DNA from: Streptomyces sp. NBC_01298
Lineage (GTDB): Bacteria; Actinomycetota; Actinomycetes; Streptomycetales; Streptomycetaceae
Direction of reading: 5' to 3'
Length of the DNA stretch: 64,000 bases
NCBI RefSeq assembly: GCF_035978755.1
Contig: NZ_CP108414.1
Span: forward strand, 7,130,001-7,194,000
The notes below the pieces were generated by a model that ran no database searches, had not been told where the DNA came from, and saw only the letters and a list, made by a program, of their open reading frames with translations. This document shows, in pieces, positions 25,166-34,518 of this stretch. Position 1 is the stretch's first letter, and each line of letters starts with the position of its first letter. A program made the position numbers and the translations under genes.

Positions 25166-26113
25166 TCAGGATTCGCCCCGCCCGGCGGACGGCAGCGCCA
25201 GCGGATAGACCGGGGGAGTACCACCGAACTCCGGACACACCGCCTGATGATCACACCAGCCACACAGCTTCGACTGCCGCGGCCGCCAGTCACCCGTCAC
25301 CGTCGCCTCCCGGATCGCCTCCCACAGCGCCAGCAGCTTGCGCTCCATCCGCTCCAGGTCCTCGATCACCGGGTCGTACGTGATCACGTCCCCACTGCCC
25401 AGATACACCAGCTGCAGCCGCCGCGGCACCACCCGCTTCAGCCGCCACACCACCAGCGCGTAGAACTTCATCTGGAACAGCGCACCCTCGGCGTACTCCG
25501 GCCGCGGCGCCTTCCCCGTCTTGTAATCGACGATCCGCACCTCACCCGTCGGCGCCACGTCCACCCGGTCGATGATCCCGCGCAGCCGCAGCCCCGACTC
25601 CAGCTCCGTCTCCACGAAGAACTCCCGCTCCACCGGCTCCAGCCGCGTCGGGTCCTCCAACGTGAACCACCGGTCCACCAACGCCTCGGCCTCCGTCAGC
25701 CAGCGCGCCAGCCCCGCCCCCTCGTCGCCCCCCGGGAACAGCTCCGACAACTCCGGCTTCGACTCCAGCAGCCGGTCCCACTGCCCCGGAATCAACGCCT
25801 TCGCCCGCGGCGCCGTCCGCTCCGGCGCCGGATGATCGAAGAGCCGCTCCAGCACCGCGTGCACCAGCGTCCCGCGCGTCGCCGCCGCACTCGGCTTCTC
25901 CGGCAACTTGTCGATCACCCGGAACCGGTACAGCAGCGGACACCGCATGAAATCGCTGGCCCGCGAAGGCGACAGCGAAGAAGGCGCCACGGCCACCGCC
26001 TGCGCGGGCACCGCACCGGAACCGGGCGCCACACCGGGCTCGGAACCGGGCACCTGTCCGGGCACGGAACCACTCACTGCATCGTCCGGACCGCTGCCGG
26101 GGCTCGTCGTCAT
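25166..26113 (-). CDS. RecB-family PD-(D/E)XK nuclease with Fe-S cysteines
   Basis: Single-domain exonuclease of the RecB/AddB/Cas4 nuclease family, 315 residues. After a disordered N-terminal stretch of about 45 residues come LSPSRASDFMRCPLLYRF, the GTLVHAVLE segment, the active-site core RGIIDRVD and VDYKTGKAPR. The C-terminus is CGWCDHQAVCPEFGG. The first Cys and the C-x2-C-x5-C cluster are those that hold a 4Fe-4S cluster in this family. It stands alone without helicase domains. Role in DNA repair is inferred. Confidence 0.88.
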   Translation of the reverse strand: MTTSPGSGPDDAVSGSVPGQVPGSEPGVAPGSGAVPAQAVAVAPSSLSPSRASDFMRCPLLYRFRVIDKLPEKPSAAATRGTLVHAVLERLFDHPAPERTAPRAKALIPGQWDRLLESKPELSELFPGGDEGAGLARWLTEAEALVDRWFTLEDPTRLEPVEREFFVETELESGLRLRGIIDRVDVAPTGEVRIVDYKTGKAPRPEYAEGALFQMKFYALVVWRLKRVVPRRLQLVYLGSGDVITYDPVIEDLERMERKLLALWEAIREATVTGDWRPRQSKLCGWCDHQAVCPEFGGTPPVYPLALPSAGRGES

Positions 26114-26289
26114 GGACAAAACCCTACGACCCGCCACCGACAGCACGCGCATACCATCGACGCCGACCCCCCTCGCACTGCATGATCGGAGCATCACACC
26201 GCGCGACGCCGCACCCCGACACCACGGGAAAAAGACACCCGAACCACCGGCGCACCACCGCACCGGACAGCAGCGAACGAAGGACAACC

Positions 26290-27489
26290 GTGGCAGACAC
26301 CGACGAAACCGGCGAGCGCGCGGGCCGGCGCTCAGGACCGGGCGGCGGACTCCTCATGGGCCGCCCCTTCGGCGTGCCCGTCTACGTCTCGCCCAGCTGG
26401 TTCCTCGTCGCCGCCCTCATCACCTGGGTCTTCGGCGACCAGCTCGACCGGATCCTGCCCGACCTCGGCACCCTGCGCTACCTCGTGGCCCTCTTCTTCG
26501 CCGTCGCCTTCTACGCCTCGGTCCTCGTCCACGAACTCGCCCACACCATCGCCGCCCTCCGCTTCAAACTCCCCGTCCGCCGCATCCAGCTCCAGTTCTT
26601 CGGCGGCGTCTCCGAAATCGAGAAGGAATCCGAAACCCCCGGCCGCGAATTCGTCCTCGCCTTCGTCGGCCCCCTCCTCTCCCTCCTCCTCGCCGGCGCC
26701 TTCTACCTCGGCATGAAAACCGTCGAACCCGCCAGCGTCCCCGGCGTCCTCCTCGCCGGCCTCATGATCTCCAACCTCCTCGTCGCCGCCTTCAACCTCC
26801 TCCCCGGCCTCCCCCTCGACGGCGGCCGCATGCTCCGCGCCGTCATCTGGGGCATCACCGGCAAACCCATGACCGGCACCATCGCCGCCGCCTGGGCCGG
26901 CCGCGCCCTCGCCGTCGCCGTCCTCCTCGGCCTGCCCCTCCTGAACAACACCGGGACCCTCGGCAACCCCACCGACGACATCGGCGGCATGGACACCGTC
27001 ATGGACGCCCTCCTCGCCGCGATCCTCGCCGGCATCATCTGGACCGGAGCCGGCAACAGCCTCCGCGTCGCCCGCCTGCGCGAACACCTCCCGGAACTCC
27101 ACGCCCGCAAACTCACCCGCCGCGCCATCCCCGTCGAGAACGCCACCCCCCTCTCCGAAGCCCTCCGCCGCGCCAACGAAGCCGGCGCCCGCGCCCTCGT
27201 CATCGTCGACGGACTCGGAGACCCCACCGGCATCGTCCGCGAAAGCGCCATCGCCTCCGTCCCCGAACACCGCCGCCCCTGGGTCGCCGCCGGCACCCTC
27301 GCCCAAGACCTCACCGACGGCATGAAGGTTTCAGCGGACCTCGGCGGCGAAGAACTCCTCGACCACCTGCGCGCCACCCCCGCCACCGAATACCTCGTCC
27401 TGCAACCCGACGGCGCCATCTACGGCGTCCTGTCCACCCTCGACGTGGAAAAGGCCTTCGTGAAGGCCATGGCGCGGCCCCAGTCCTGA
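26290..27489 (+). CDS. Site-2 protease family metallopeptidase with CBS domains
   Basis: Intramembrane zinc protease of the M50 family, 399 residues. The zinc site HELAH is at residues 81-85 within a membrane segment, and the third ligand is in LPLDGGRML (Asp177). Several further hydrophobic helices follow. The C-terminal half (from about residue 260) looks like a pair of CBS domains (AIPVENATPLSEALRRAN; EYLVLQPDGAIYGVLST). The GTG at 26290 follows AAGGA. Its substrate is unknown. It is divergent from the RecB-like gene and 18 bases before trmI, so probably co-transcribed with it. Confidence 0.9.
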   Translation: MADTDETGERAGRRSGPGGGLLMGRPFGVPVYVSPSWFLVAALITWVFGDQLDRILPDLGTLRYLVALFFAVAFYASVLVHELAHTIAALRFKLPVRRIQLQFFGGVSEIEKESETPGREFVLAFVGPLLSLLLAGAFYLGMKTVEPASVPGVLLAGLMISNLLVAAFNLLPGLPLDGGRMLRAVIWGITGKPMTGTIAAAWAGRALAVAVLLGLPLLNNTGTLGNPTDDIGGMDTVMDALLAAILAGIIWTGAGNSLRVARLREHLPELHARKLTRRAIPVENATPLSEALRRANEAGARALVIVDGLGDPTGIVRESAIASVPEHRRPWVAAGTLAQDLTDGMKVSADLGGEELLDHLRATPATEYLVLQPDGAIYGVLSTLDVEKAFVKAMARPQS

Positions 27490-27507
27490 AGCCAATACAC
27501 TGGTCAC

Positions 27508-28467
27508 ATGTCCGAACCGACCGGTGCCGCCCGCCGACGCGGGCCCTTCGAGGTCGGGGACCAGGTACAGCTCACCGACCCCAAGGGCCGCCACTACACG
27601 TTCACGCTCGAAGCCGGGAAGAATTTCCACACCCACAAGGGTTCCTTCCCGCACGACGAGCTGATCGGCTCCCCCGAGGGAAGCGTTGTCCGTACCACGG
27701 GCAACGTCGCCTACCTCGCGCTGCGACCCCTGCTCCCCGACTATGTCCTGTCCATGCCCCGCGGTGCCGCCGTGGTCTACCCCAAGGACGCAGGCCAGAT
27801 CCTGGCCTTCGCCGACATCTTCCCCGGCGCCCGCGTCGTCGAAGCGGGCGTCGGCTCCGGCTCCCTGAGCAGCTTCCTGCTGCGCGCCATCGGCGACCAG
27901 GGCATGCTCCACAGCTACGAGCGCCGCCCCGACTTCGCCGAGATCGCCACGGCCAACGTCGAGCGCTACTTCGGCGGCCCGCACCCCGCGTGGCAGCTCA
28001 CCGTGGGCGACCTCCAGGACAACCTGTCCGACACGGACGTCGACCGCGTGATCCTCGACATGCTCGCCCCCTGGGAGTGCCTGGAGGCCGTCTCCAAGGC
28101 GCTGGTCCCCGGCGGCATCCTCTGCTGCTACGTGGCCACCACCACCCAGCTCTCCCGGACCGTCGAATCCATCCGCGAGTTCGGCTGCTACGCCGAACCG
28201 CAGCCCTGGGAATCGATGATCCGCAACTGGCACGTCGAAGGCCTGGCCGTCCGCCCGGACCACCGCATGATCGGCCACACCGGCTTCCTCGTCACCGCCC
28301 GCCGCCTCGCGGACGGCGTCGAGCCGCCCATGCGCCGCCGCCGCCCCTCCAAGGGCGCCTACGGCGAGGACTACGACGGTCCTGGCAGCCAGTCCGCCGC
28401 CAAGACCGCGGAGACCGCCGCCACGGCCGCAGCCGAGATCACCGCCGACACCGGCGACGGCGCCTGA
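27508..28467 (+). CDS. trmI: tRNA (adenine-58-N1)-methyltransferase
   Basis: AdoMet-dependent enzyme methylating A58 of the tRNA T-loop. The 319-residue protein has the N-terminal beta domain found in TrmI (DQVQLTDPKGRHYTFTLE), the AdoMet motif VVEAGVGSGSLS (residues 111-121) and the active-site region ILDMLAPWECLE. A C-terminal acidic/Ala tail of about 45 residues is an actinobacterial extension. In actinobacteria this gene commonly lies just upstream of arc and the proteasome genes, as it does here. Confidence 0.93.
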   Translation: MSEPTGAARRRGPFEVGDQVQLTDPKGRHYTFTLEAGKNFHTHKGSFPHDELIGSPEGSVVRTTGNVAYLALRPLLPDYVLSMPRGAAVVYPKDAGQILAFADIFPGARVVEAGVGSGSLSSFLLRAIGDQGMLHSYERRPDFAEIATANVERYFGGPHPAWQLTVGDLQDNLSDTDVDRVILDMLAPWECLEAVSKALVPGGILCCYVATTTQLSRTVESIREFGCYAEPQPWESMIRNWHVEGLAVRPDHRMIGHTGFLVTARRLADGVEPPMRRRRPSKGAYGEDYDGPGSQSAAKTAETAATAAAEITADTGDGA

Positions 28468-28486
28468 GCGGCCGACGCCCCCAGGA

Positions 28487-28510
28487 GCGCCCCGCCACCC
28501 GGCGGGGCGC
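28487..28510 (+). terminator. Hairpin after trmI
   Basis: GCGCCCCGCC (28487-28496) pairs with GGCGGGGCGC (28501-28510) around an ACCC loop, beginning 20 bases after the stop codon. Confidence 0.65.
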
Positions 28511-28527
28511 CCCGCGCCACCAACACG

Positions 28528-28582
28528 AAGACGCTGTGCCGCAGTTCCCCCGAAACATCCGGGAACTGCGGCACAGCGTCTT
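28528..28582 (+). terminator. Perfect 22-bp hairpin with T-run, downstream of trmI
   Basis: The arms 28528-28549 and 28561-28582 are perfectly complementary over 22 bp (AAGACGCTGTGCCGCAGTTC and two more bases), with an 11-base loop. TTTT follows at 28581-28584. It is unusually long and AT-richer than its surroundings. It is the second hairpin after trmI and 125 bases before the next start. Confidence 0.8.
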
Positions 28583-28707
28583 TTCGTTGCCCTACGGGCC
28601 GGCCCCGCGCCGGCGGCCCGACCGGTCCGGACCCACCCGTTCCACCCCGATGTGAGGTGTGGCACGATGCTGGCTCCCCGTCACCCTTCGCACAGGAGAC
28701 ACCCCGC

Positions 28708-29334
28708 GTGCCGCACAGCCCCGCCGAGCCGGCGCCGAGCAACCACGCCCCGGCGCACCACCGGACCCGGCCCGTCCACTGGCTGGCCACCGCCTCGGCC
28801 CTGGCCGCCGTCATAGCCGGCGCCGGACTCCTACAGCCCGACCGGGCCACCGGAGCCTCCGCGGACCCGGTGCACACCACCGGTGGAACCACACCCAAGA
28901 GCCCCGCGAACGGCCCCCAGACGGCCGCTCCCGACGCGCACGCGGTCACGTACCCCCTGGACTGCAAAGGCCTCCCACAAGCCGTCACGGCCACCGCCGA
29001 AGGCGACCTCGACGGCGACGGCCGCCCCGAAACCGTCGCGGCCGTCCGCTGCGACGCCGGCTCGGGCACCCCGCCGCACGCCATCTACGTCCTCGCCCAA
29101 GACCGCGCGAAGACCGCGACCCCCCGCGTCGTCGCCACACTCCTCGAAGCCGGCCGCAAGCAGACCGCCACCGACCTCACCATCCGCGACGGCCTCGTCA
29201 CCGCGAGCCTCCTCGGGTACTCCTCGCCCGAAGTGCCCCGCTACAGCCCCGACACCAAGCAGCTCGCCAAGTGGCGCTGGACCGGCGGAAAATTCCGCCA
29301 GGAGCTTACGGACTCGACCCCCTCAGGTGTTTGA
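28708..29334 (+). CDS. Hypothetical secreted or membrane-anchored protein
   Basis: A 208-residue protein with one N-terminal hydrophobic segment (about residues 24-42) after a His/Pro-rich start. A disordered Thr/Pro/Ala linker follows, then an extracellular domain. That domain contains a calcium-loop-like GDLDGDGRPETV (Asp100, 102, 104) of FG-GAP/VCBS type and two cysteines (Cys86, Cys115) that may form a disulphide. The GTG at 28708 has AGGAG upstream. No family assignment is possible. It runs convergently toward the ferredoxin gene with only 16 bases between. Confidence 0.72.
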   Translation: MPHSPAEPAPSNHAPAHHRTRPVHWLATASALAAVIAGAGLLQPDRATGASADPVHTTGGTTPKSPANGPQTAAPDAHAVTYPLDCKGLPQAVTATAEGDLDGDGRPETVAAVRCDAGSGTPPHAIYVLAQDRAKTATPRVVATLLEAGRKQTATDLTIRDGLVTASLLGYSSPEVPRYSPDTKQLAKWRWTGGKFRQELTDSTPSGV

Positions 29335-29350
29335 ACCCTCACCGGGACCT

Positions 29351-29683
29351 TTACTGGGCGTCCGGACCGAAGACTTCCACCCTGTCCGAAACCCGCCTTA
29401 CATGGATGCAATCCCCGGGACATTCCTTCGCGGAATCCACCACGTCCTGGAGCAGCACCAGCGGAACCGGAGTGGTCGCCCCCGCCTCCACGAGCAACTC
29501 GTCGGCAGGGCTCTTCACGTACGCCAGACCATCGATGTCCAGCTCGAACACCTCCGGTGCGTACTGCACGCAGATGCCGTCGCCCGTACAGAGGTCCTGG
29601 TCGATCCAGACCTCCAGCGGCTCTCCGGCCACGCCCGCGGCGCCCGTGTTCTCCTCGGTCGCCGCCTCCTGCTGCACGGTCAT
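29351..29683 (-). CDS. Small ferredoxin
   Basis: A 110-residue electron carrier. The iron-sulphur ligands are in DLCTGDGICVQYAPEVFELD and the later AKECPGDCIHV: C-x5-C and C-x3-C. This pattern is like the 3Fe-4S or 4Fe-4S single-cluster ferredoxins that partner cytochromes P450. The ATG at 29683 has AGGGG five bases upstream; the Met eleven codons earlier has no site. It is divergent from arc, sharing a 264-bp promoter region. No redox partner gene is nearby. Confidence 0.87.
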   Translation of the reverse strand: MTVQQEAATEENTGAAGVAGEPLEVWIDQDLCTGDGICVQYAPEVFELDIDGLAYVKSPADELLVEAGATTPVPLVLLQDVVDSAKECPGDCIHVRRVSDRVEVFGPDAQ

Positions 29684-29947
29684 ATCCCCTGCCGTTCCCT
29701 GCTCTGAGTGATCCATCCCGGTCACAACGCGAGGCAAGTCGCACGAGCTCTGACGGGTGTTGAACAGTTCGACCTTACAACCGGCTGCTTTCCGATGTTG
29801 ATGGGTGGGTATTTCCTTGACGGGAGGGAGTACGCAAGGGTGAAGATCGGACACACCCCTACCGTCTTTGTGATCTAGGGGTTTCAATCACCACCAGCCC
29901 AGGTAGGGTCAGAAAGCGTCCAGCTCCCCTTGGAGGAGGTGAGGACC

Positions 29948-31714
29948 GTGGCAGCCCACGACGACGACATCAACCGCGGCATCCGGCCCGGGCGAGGGTC
30001 TGAGGACCCCGCCGGCCAGGTTGCCTATCTCGAGCAGGAAATCGCCGTCCTGCGACGTAAGCTCGCCGACTCTCCGCGACACACGAGGATTCTCGAAGAG
30101 CGGATCGTCGAGCTCCAGACAAACCTGGCAGGCGTCTCCGCACAGAACGAGCGGCTGGCGAACACCCTGCGCGAGGCCCGCGACCAGATCGTGGCCCTCA
30201 AAGAAGAAGTCGACCGGCTCGCACAGCCGCCGGCCGGCTTCGGAGTCTTCCTGCAGTCGAACGAAGACGGAACCGTCGACATCTTCACCGGCGGCCGAAA
30301 GCTCCGCGTGAACGTGAGCCCCAGCGTCGAACCGGAAGACCTCCGGCGAGGCCAGGAGGTCATGCTCAACGAGGCCCTCAACGTGGTCGAGGCCATGGAG
30401 TTCGAACGGGCCGGGGACATCGTCACCCTCAAGGAAATCCTGGAGGACGGCGAGCGCGCCCTGGTGGTCGGGCACACCGACGAGGAAAGGGTGGTGAGGC
30501 TCGCCGAGCCGCTCCTGGACGTCACCATCCGCCCCGGCGACTCCCTGCTGCTCGAACCCCGCTCCGGCTACGTCTACGAGATCGTCCCCAAGAGCGAGGT
30601 CGAAGACCTCGTCCTCGAAGAGGTCCCGGACATCGACTACGACAAGATCGGCGGCCTGGGCGACCAGATCGAACTGATCCGCGACGCCGTCGAGCTCCCC
30701 TACCTCTACCCCGACCTCTTCAAGGAACACGAACTGCGGCCCCCGAAGGGCATCCTGCTCTACGGCCCTCCCGGCTGTGGCAAGACGCTCATCGCCAAGG
30801 CCGTGGCCAACTCCCTTGCCAAGAAGGTCGCCGAAGTCACCGGCCAGCCCACCGGGAAGTCCTACTTCCTGAACATCAAGGGCCCCGAACTCCTCAACAA
30901 GTACGTCGGCGAGACCGAGCGGCACATCCGCCTCGTCTTCCAGCGTGCGAGGGAGAAGGCGAGCGAAGGCACCCCCGTCATCGTCTTCTTCGACGAGATG
31001 GAATCCCTCTTCCGCACCCGTGGATCCGGAGTCAGCTCGGACGTGGAGAACACCATCGTCCCCCAGCTGCTCGCCGAGATCGACGGCGTGGAAGGCCTGG
31101 AGAACGTCATCGTCATCGGCGCCTCCAACCGCGAGGACATGATCGACCCGGCCATCCTGCGCCCCGGCCGGCTCGACGTGAAGATCAAGATCGAGCGCCC
31201 CGGCGCCGAGGCCGCCAAGGACATCTTCGCGAAGTACCTCAAGGCCACCCTGCCCCTGCACACCGACGACCTCGGCGAGCACCAGGGCTCCACGGCGGAA
31301 ACCGTCCACAGCATGATCCAGACCGTCGTCGAGCAGATGTACGCCGAAACCGAGGAGAACCGCTTCCTCGAGGTCACGTACGCCAACGGCGACAAGGAAG
31401 TCCTCTACTTCAAGGACTTCAACTCGGGCGCGATGATCCAGAACATCGTGGACCGTGCGAAGAAGATGGCCATCAAGGCCTTCCTCGAGCACAACCAGAA
31501 GGGCCTTCGCGTCGCCCACCTCCTCCAGGCTTGCGTGGACGAGTTCAAGGAGAACGAAGACCTGCCCAACACCACCAACCCCGACGACTGGGCCCGAATC
31601 TCCGGAAAGAAGGGAGAGCGGATCGTATTCATCCGCACCCTCGTCACCGGAAAGCAAGGCGCGGACACCGGACGCTCCATCGACACGGTGGCCAATACCG
31701 GTCAGTACCTCTGA
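29948..31714 (+). CDS. arc: Proteasome-associated AAA ATPase Arc/Mpa
   Basis: Hexameric unfoldase that recognises pupylated proteins and threads them into the 20S core. The 588-residue protein has an N-terminal coiled coil (about residues 25-90) that binds Pup, then the double OB interdomain. In the AAA domain Walker A is GPPGCGKT (273-280) and Walker B is [10 protein letters not shown]. The C-terminus is GQYL, carrying the penultimate Tyr that docks into the PrcA ring. The GTG at 29948 follows a GGAGGAGG-like site; a TTG six codons earlier overlaps that site. It is the first gene of the pup locus. Confidence 0.96.
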   Translation: MAAHDDDINRGIRPGRGSEDPAGQVAYLEQEIAVLRRKLADSPRHTRILEERIVELQTNLAGVSAQNERLANTLREARDQIVALKEEVDRLAQPPAGFGVFLQSNEDGTVDIFTGGRKLRVNVSPSVEPEDLRRGQEVMLNEALNVVEAMEFERAGDIVTLKEILEDGERALVVGHTDEERVVRLAEPLLDVTIRPGDSLLLEPRSGYVYEIVPKSEVEDLVLEEVPDIDYDKIGGLGDQIELIRDAVELPYLYPDLFKEHELRPPKGILLYGPPGCGKTLIAKAVANSLAKKVAEVTGQPTGKSYFLNIKGPELLNKYVGETERHIRLVFQRAREKASEGTPVIVFFDEMESLFRTRGSGVSSDVENTIVPQLLAEIDGVEGLENVIVIGASNREDMIDPAILRPGRLDVKIKIERPGAEAAKDIFAKYLKATLPLHTDDLGEHQGSTAETVHSMIQTVVEQMYAETEENRFLEVTYANGDKEVLYFKDFNSGAMIQNIVDRAKKMAIKAFLEHNQKGLRVAHLLQACVDEFKENEDLPNTTNPDDWARISGKKGERIVFIRTLVTGKQGADTGRSIDTVANTGQYL

Positions 31715-31725
31715 CCAAGCGGGCC

Positions 31726-31758
31726 GGCTGCGGGCGCCCGGCAAGGGCACCCGCAGCC
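31726..31758 (+). terminator. Hairpin between arc and dop
   Basis: GGCTGCGGG (31726-31734) pairs with CCCGCAGCC (31750-31758). It starts 12 bases after the arc stop. The remaining 207 bases before dop show no gene and probably hold a separate dop promoter. Confidence 0.55.
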
Positions 31759-31965
31759 GACTGCTTTACCAAACGCTCTTTTCAGCCGGTGACAGGGCAA
31801 AGTCAATGACTGAAATGATCTCCCCACCAGCGCGGAGTGGTTCTAGGCTCTTCCATACCGCAGGTCGCGCAGTGCGGGGACGGGCACCGCACACGACGCA
31901 CCGGAGCACCAGCGGTACTTGAGCGCCGCTCCCGAACGGGAGCGCCGCCGGGCAAGGAGGGCCGC

Positions 31966-33477
31966 ATGACCGTACGGCGAGTAATGGGGATCGAGACGGA
32001 GTACGGGATCTCCGTTCCGGGACACCCGAACGCCAATGCCATGCTCACCTCGTCCCAGATCGTCAACGCCTACGCGGCGGCGATGCACCGGGCGCGACGC
32101 GCCCGCTGGGACTTCGAGGAAGAGAACCCGCTGCGGGACGCCCGCGGCTTCGACCTCGCCCGCGAGGCCGCCGACCACAGCCAGCTCACCGACGAGGACA
32201 TCGGCCTCGCCAACGTGATCCTCACCAACGGCGCACGCCTCTACGTGGACCACGCACACCCCGAATACAGCTCCCCGGAGATCACCAACCCGCTCGACGC
32301 CGTCCTCTGGGACAAGGCCGGCGAGCGGATCATGGCCGAGGCGGCCGTCAGGGCCGCCCAGCTCCCCGGGGCCCAGCCCATCCACCTCTACAAGAACAAC
32401 ACCGACAACAAGGGCGCCTCCTACGGCACGCACGAGAACTACCTGATGAAGCGGGAAACCCCCTTCTCGGACATCGTGCGCCACCTCACCCCCTTCTTCG
32501 TCTCCCGCCTCGTCTTCACCGGCGCCGGCCGCGTCGGCATCGGCCAGGACGGCCGCGAACACGGCTTCCAGATCAGCCAGCGCGCCGACTACTTCGAAGT
32601 CGAGGTCGGCCTGGAGACCACCCTCAAGCGCCCCATCATCAACACCCGGGACGAACCGCACTCGGACGCGGAGAAGTACCGCCGCCTCCACGTGATCATC
32701 GGCGACGCCAACCTCTCCGAGATCTCCACCTACCTCAAGCTCGGCACCACCGCACTGGTCCTGTCCATGATCGAAGACGGCTACATCAACGTCGACCTCG
32801 CCGTGGACCAGCCCGTACGCACCCTCCACCAGGTCTCCCACGACCCCGACCTCCAGCACCTGATCACGCTGCGCAGCGGGCGGACGCTGACCGCCGTACA
32901 GCTCCAGATGGAGTACTACGAGCTGGCCAGGAAGTACGTGGAGGAGCGTTTCGGCTCCGACGCGGACGAGCAGACCAAGGATGTGCTGGCCCGCTGGGAG
33001 GACGTACTGGGCCGGCTGGAAACCGACCCGATGAGCCTGTCGGGGGAGCTCGACTGGATCGCGAAGCGGGAGATCCTGGAGGGCTACCGGCGCCGGGACG
33101 GCCTCGAATGGGACGCGGCCCGCCTGCACCTGGTGGACCTCCAGTACGCGGACGTACGGCCCGAGAAGGGGCTGTACAACCGCCTGGTGGCCCGCGGCAA
33201 GATGAAGCGGCTGCTGGACGAGACGGCGGTGGAACGGGCGCAGAGCAAGCCGCCGGAGGACACCCGGGCGTACTTCCGGGGGCGGTGCCTCGAGCAGTAC
33301 GCGGACGATGTGGCGGCGGCCTCGTGGGACTCGGTGATCTTCGATCTGCCGGGCCACGACTCCCTCCAGCGGGTCCCGACCCTGGAACCCCTGCGGGGCA
33401 CCCGTGCCCACGTGAAGGAGCTCCTGGACCGCTGCCGCACGGCGGAGGACCTGGTGCGGGTGCTGTCGGGCCGCTGA
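31966..33477 (+). CDS. dop: Depupylase/deamidase Dop
   Basis: Deamidates the C-terminal Gln of Pup to Glu and also removes Pup from substrates. The 503-residue protein belongs to the glutamine synthetase-like carboxylate-amine ligase fold. It starts [20 protein letters not shown], with the catalytic metal-binding Glu in the ETEYG motif. It carries [20 protein letters not shown], and the Dop-specific loop region (about residues 40-80) is present, unlike PafA. The ATG at 31966 follows AAGGAGG. It precedes pup. It is homologous to pafA 5 kb downstream. Confidence 0.95.
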   Translation: MTVRRVMGIETEYGISVPGHPNANAMLTSSQIVNAYAAAMHRARRARWDFEEENPLRDARGFDLAREAADHSQLTDEDIGLANVILTNGARLYVDHAHPEYSSPEITNPLDAVLWDKAGERIMAEAAVRAAQLPGAQPIHLYKNNTDNKGASYGTHENYLMKRETPFSDIVRHLTPFFVSRLVFTGAGRVGIGQDGREHGFQISQRADYFEVEVGLETTLKRPIINTRDEPHSDAEKYRRLHVIIGDANLSEISTYLKLGTTALVLSMIEDGYINVDLAVDQPVRTLHQVSHDPDLQHLITLRSGRTLTAVQLQMEYYELARKYVEERFGSDADEQTKDVLARWEDVLGRLETDPMSLSGELDWIAKREILEGYRRRDGLEWDAARLHLVDLQYADVRPEKGLYNRLVARGKMKRLLDETAVERAQSKPPEDTRAYFRGRCLEQYADDVAAASWDSVIFDLPGHDSLQRVPTLEPLRGTRAHVKELLDRCRTAEDLVRVLSGR

Positions 33478-33498
33478 GGCCTTTCCGGTACCCGGCGC

Positions 33499-33516
33499 GG
33501 GGGCTGAAAGGCCCCC
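33499..33516 (+). terminator. Short hairpin between dop and pup
   Basis: GGGGGC-TGAAAG-GCCCCC begins 22 bases after the dop stop. About 155 bases without a gene follow before pup, so pup probably has its own promoter. Confidence 0.5.
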
Positions 33517-33671
33517 GGCCCGGGAATCATGAACACATCCGGACGTTATGAAAGTACCGGGACGGATGTCGGGCCCTCCTTGTAGGGTCCGACGTAGAGT
33601 CTGATCTTGAGGGATCCCGAATTCGCGGGGTCTTTCACGTGAGCGTGCGAACCGAGCGGGGTGAGCTAGAC

Positions 33672-33884
33672 ATGGCGACCAAGGACACCGGCGGCGGACA
33701 GCAGAAGGCGCAGCGCTCGACCGAGGAGGTCGAGGAGGCCGCGGTCGAAGAATCGACCGACCTCAAGGAGCGACAGGAAAAGCTCTCCGACGACGTCGAC
33801 TCGGTACTTGACGAGATTGACGATGTCTTGGAGGAGAATGCCGAGGACTTCGTGCGCTCCTTCGTTCAAAAAGGTGGGCAGTAG
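33672..33884 (+). CDS. pup: Prokaryotic ubiquitin-like protein Pup
   Basis: Intrinsically disordered 70-residue modifier that is covalently joined to lysines of target proteins. It is acidic, with the helix-forming Arc-binding segment DDVDSVLDEIDDVLEENAED. It ends SFVQKGGQ, so the last residue is Gln and must be deamidated by Dop before PafA can ligate it. The ATG at 33672 is chosen over the in-frame upstream codon (33639) because the protein then begins MATKDTGG as in other streptomycete Pups. Confidence 0.96.
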   Translation: MATKDTGGGQQKAQRSTEEVEEAAVEESTDLKERQEKLSDDVDSVLDEIDDVLEENAEDFVRSFVQKGGQ

Positions 33885-33915
33885 GGCCGTTTTATCTTCG
33901 AATCGAAGGTGAAGG

Positions 33916-34518
33916 GTGGGGTGGGTGCTCGAAGGGTCAGATGCGAAGCGTTGTACGCGGTGCGGCGAGGAACGGCCGCGTACAGCCTTCGCGATCAAGC
34001 GGTCGAACCTGGATGGCCTGCAACGTGAATGCCGCGATTGCATGGCCGACTATCACCGTGACCGCCAGATTTCCCAAGGCCGGAAGGTTCGGCCCCGGGT
34101 AGAAGTGCCGGAAGGGCATAAGGTTTGCCTTCGCTGCGGCGAGGTCAAGCCCCATTCGGAATGGCATCGGAATGCGACTGCTCCGGACGGCCTGTCGACG
34201 CGATGCAAGGTGTGTCGCGCGGCTGAGGGTCGAGCGGGTCATCTGAAGCGCGCGTACGGCATGACTGAAGCCGATCGAGACGAGATGATCGCGGCGCAAG
34301 GTGGCGTCTGCTGTATCTGCCTAAAGGCCCCGGCCGTACATGTGGATCACTGCCACGCGACGGGTAGGGTCCGAGGCGTACTGTGCTTCAACTGCAATAC
34401 GGCCATCGGCAAGTTGGGTGACGATCCCGACGCTGCTCGTCGGGTCGTCTCATACTTGGAGGGACACGCGTGGAAGCCAACAACTTTGGCACAGGGCGTC
34501 TGCCGGCAGCCTTCCTGA
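33916..34518 (+). CDS. Endonuclease VII-type HNH nuclease within the proteasome operon
   Basis: A 200-residue protein with two N-terminal zinc-ribbon-like units, each with two CxxC pairs (CTRCGEERP with [13 protein letters not shown] with CKVC). They precede a recombination endonuclease VII domain: [20 protein letters not shown] then [17 protein letters not shown], with the HNH-type His and Asn and zinc cysteines. It lies between pup and prcB and its last 49 bases overlap the prcB start in a different frame. The GTG at 33916 or at 33925 could be the start. Codon bias is less extreme (more AT at third positions) than in neighbouring genes. Target and link to pupylation are unknown. Confidence 0.82.
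   Translation: MGWVLEGSDAKRCTRCGEERPRTAFAIKRSNLDGLQRECRDCMADYHRDRQISQGRKVRPRVEVPEGHKVCLRCGEVKPHSEWHRNATAPDGLSTRCKVCRAAEGRAGHLKRAYGMTEADRDEMIAAQGGVCCICLKAPAVHVDHCHATGRVRGVLCFNCNTAIGKLGDDPDAARRVVSYLEGHAWKPTTLAQGVCRQPS

Noticed and set aside
22694..26185. A very long plus-strand frame across the second lipoprotein, response regulator and nuclease genes
   Set aside because: Arg/His/Pro-rich translation typical of a shifted frame; three real genes with clear motifs cover the same DNA.
29351..29887. Longer ferredoxin start upstream of 29683
   Set aside because: The extension shows no ferredoxin similarity and the ATG at 29683 has a proper AGGGG site.
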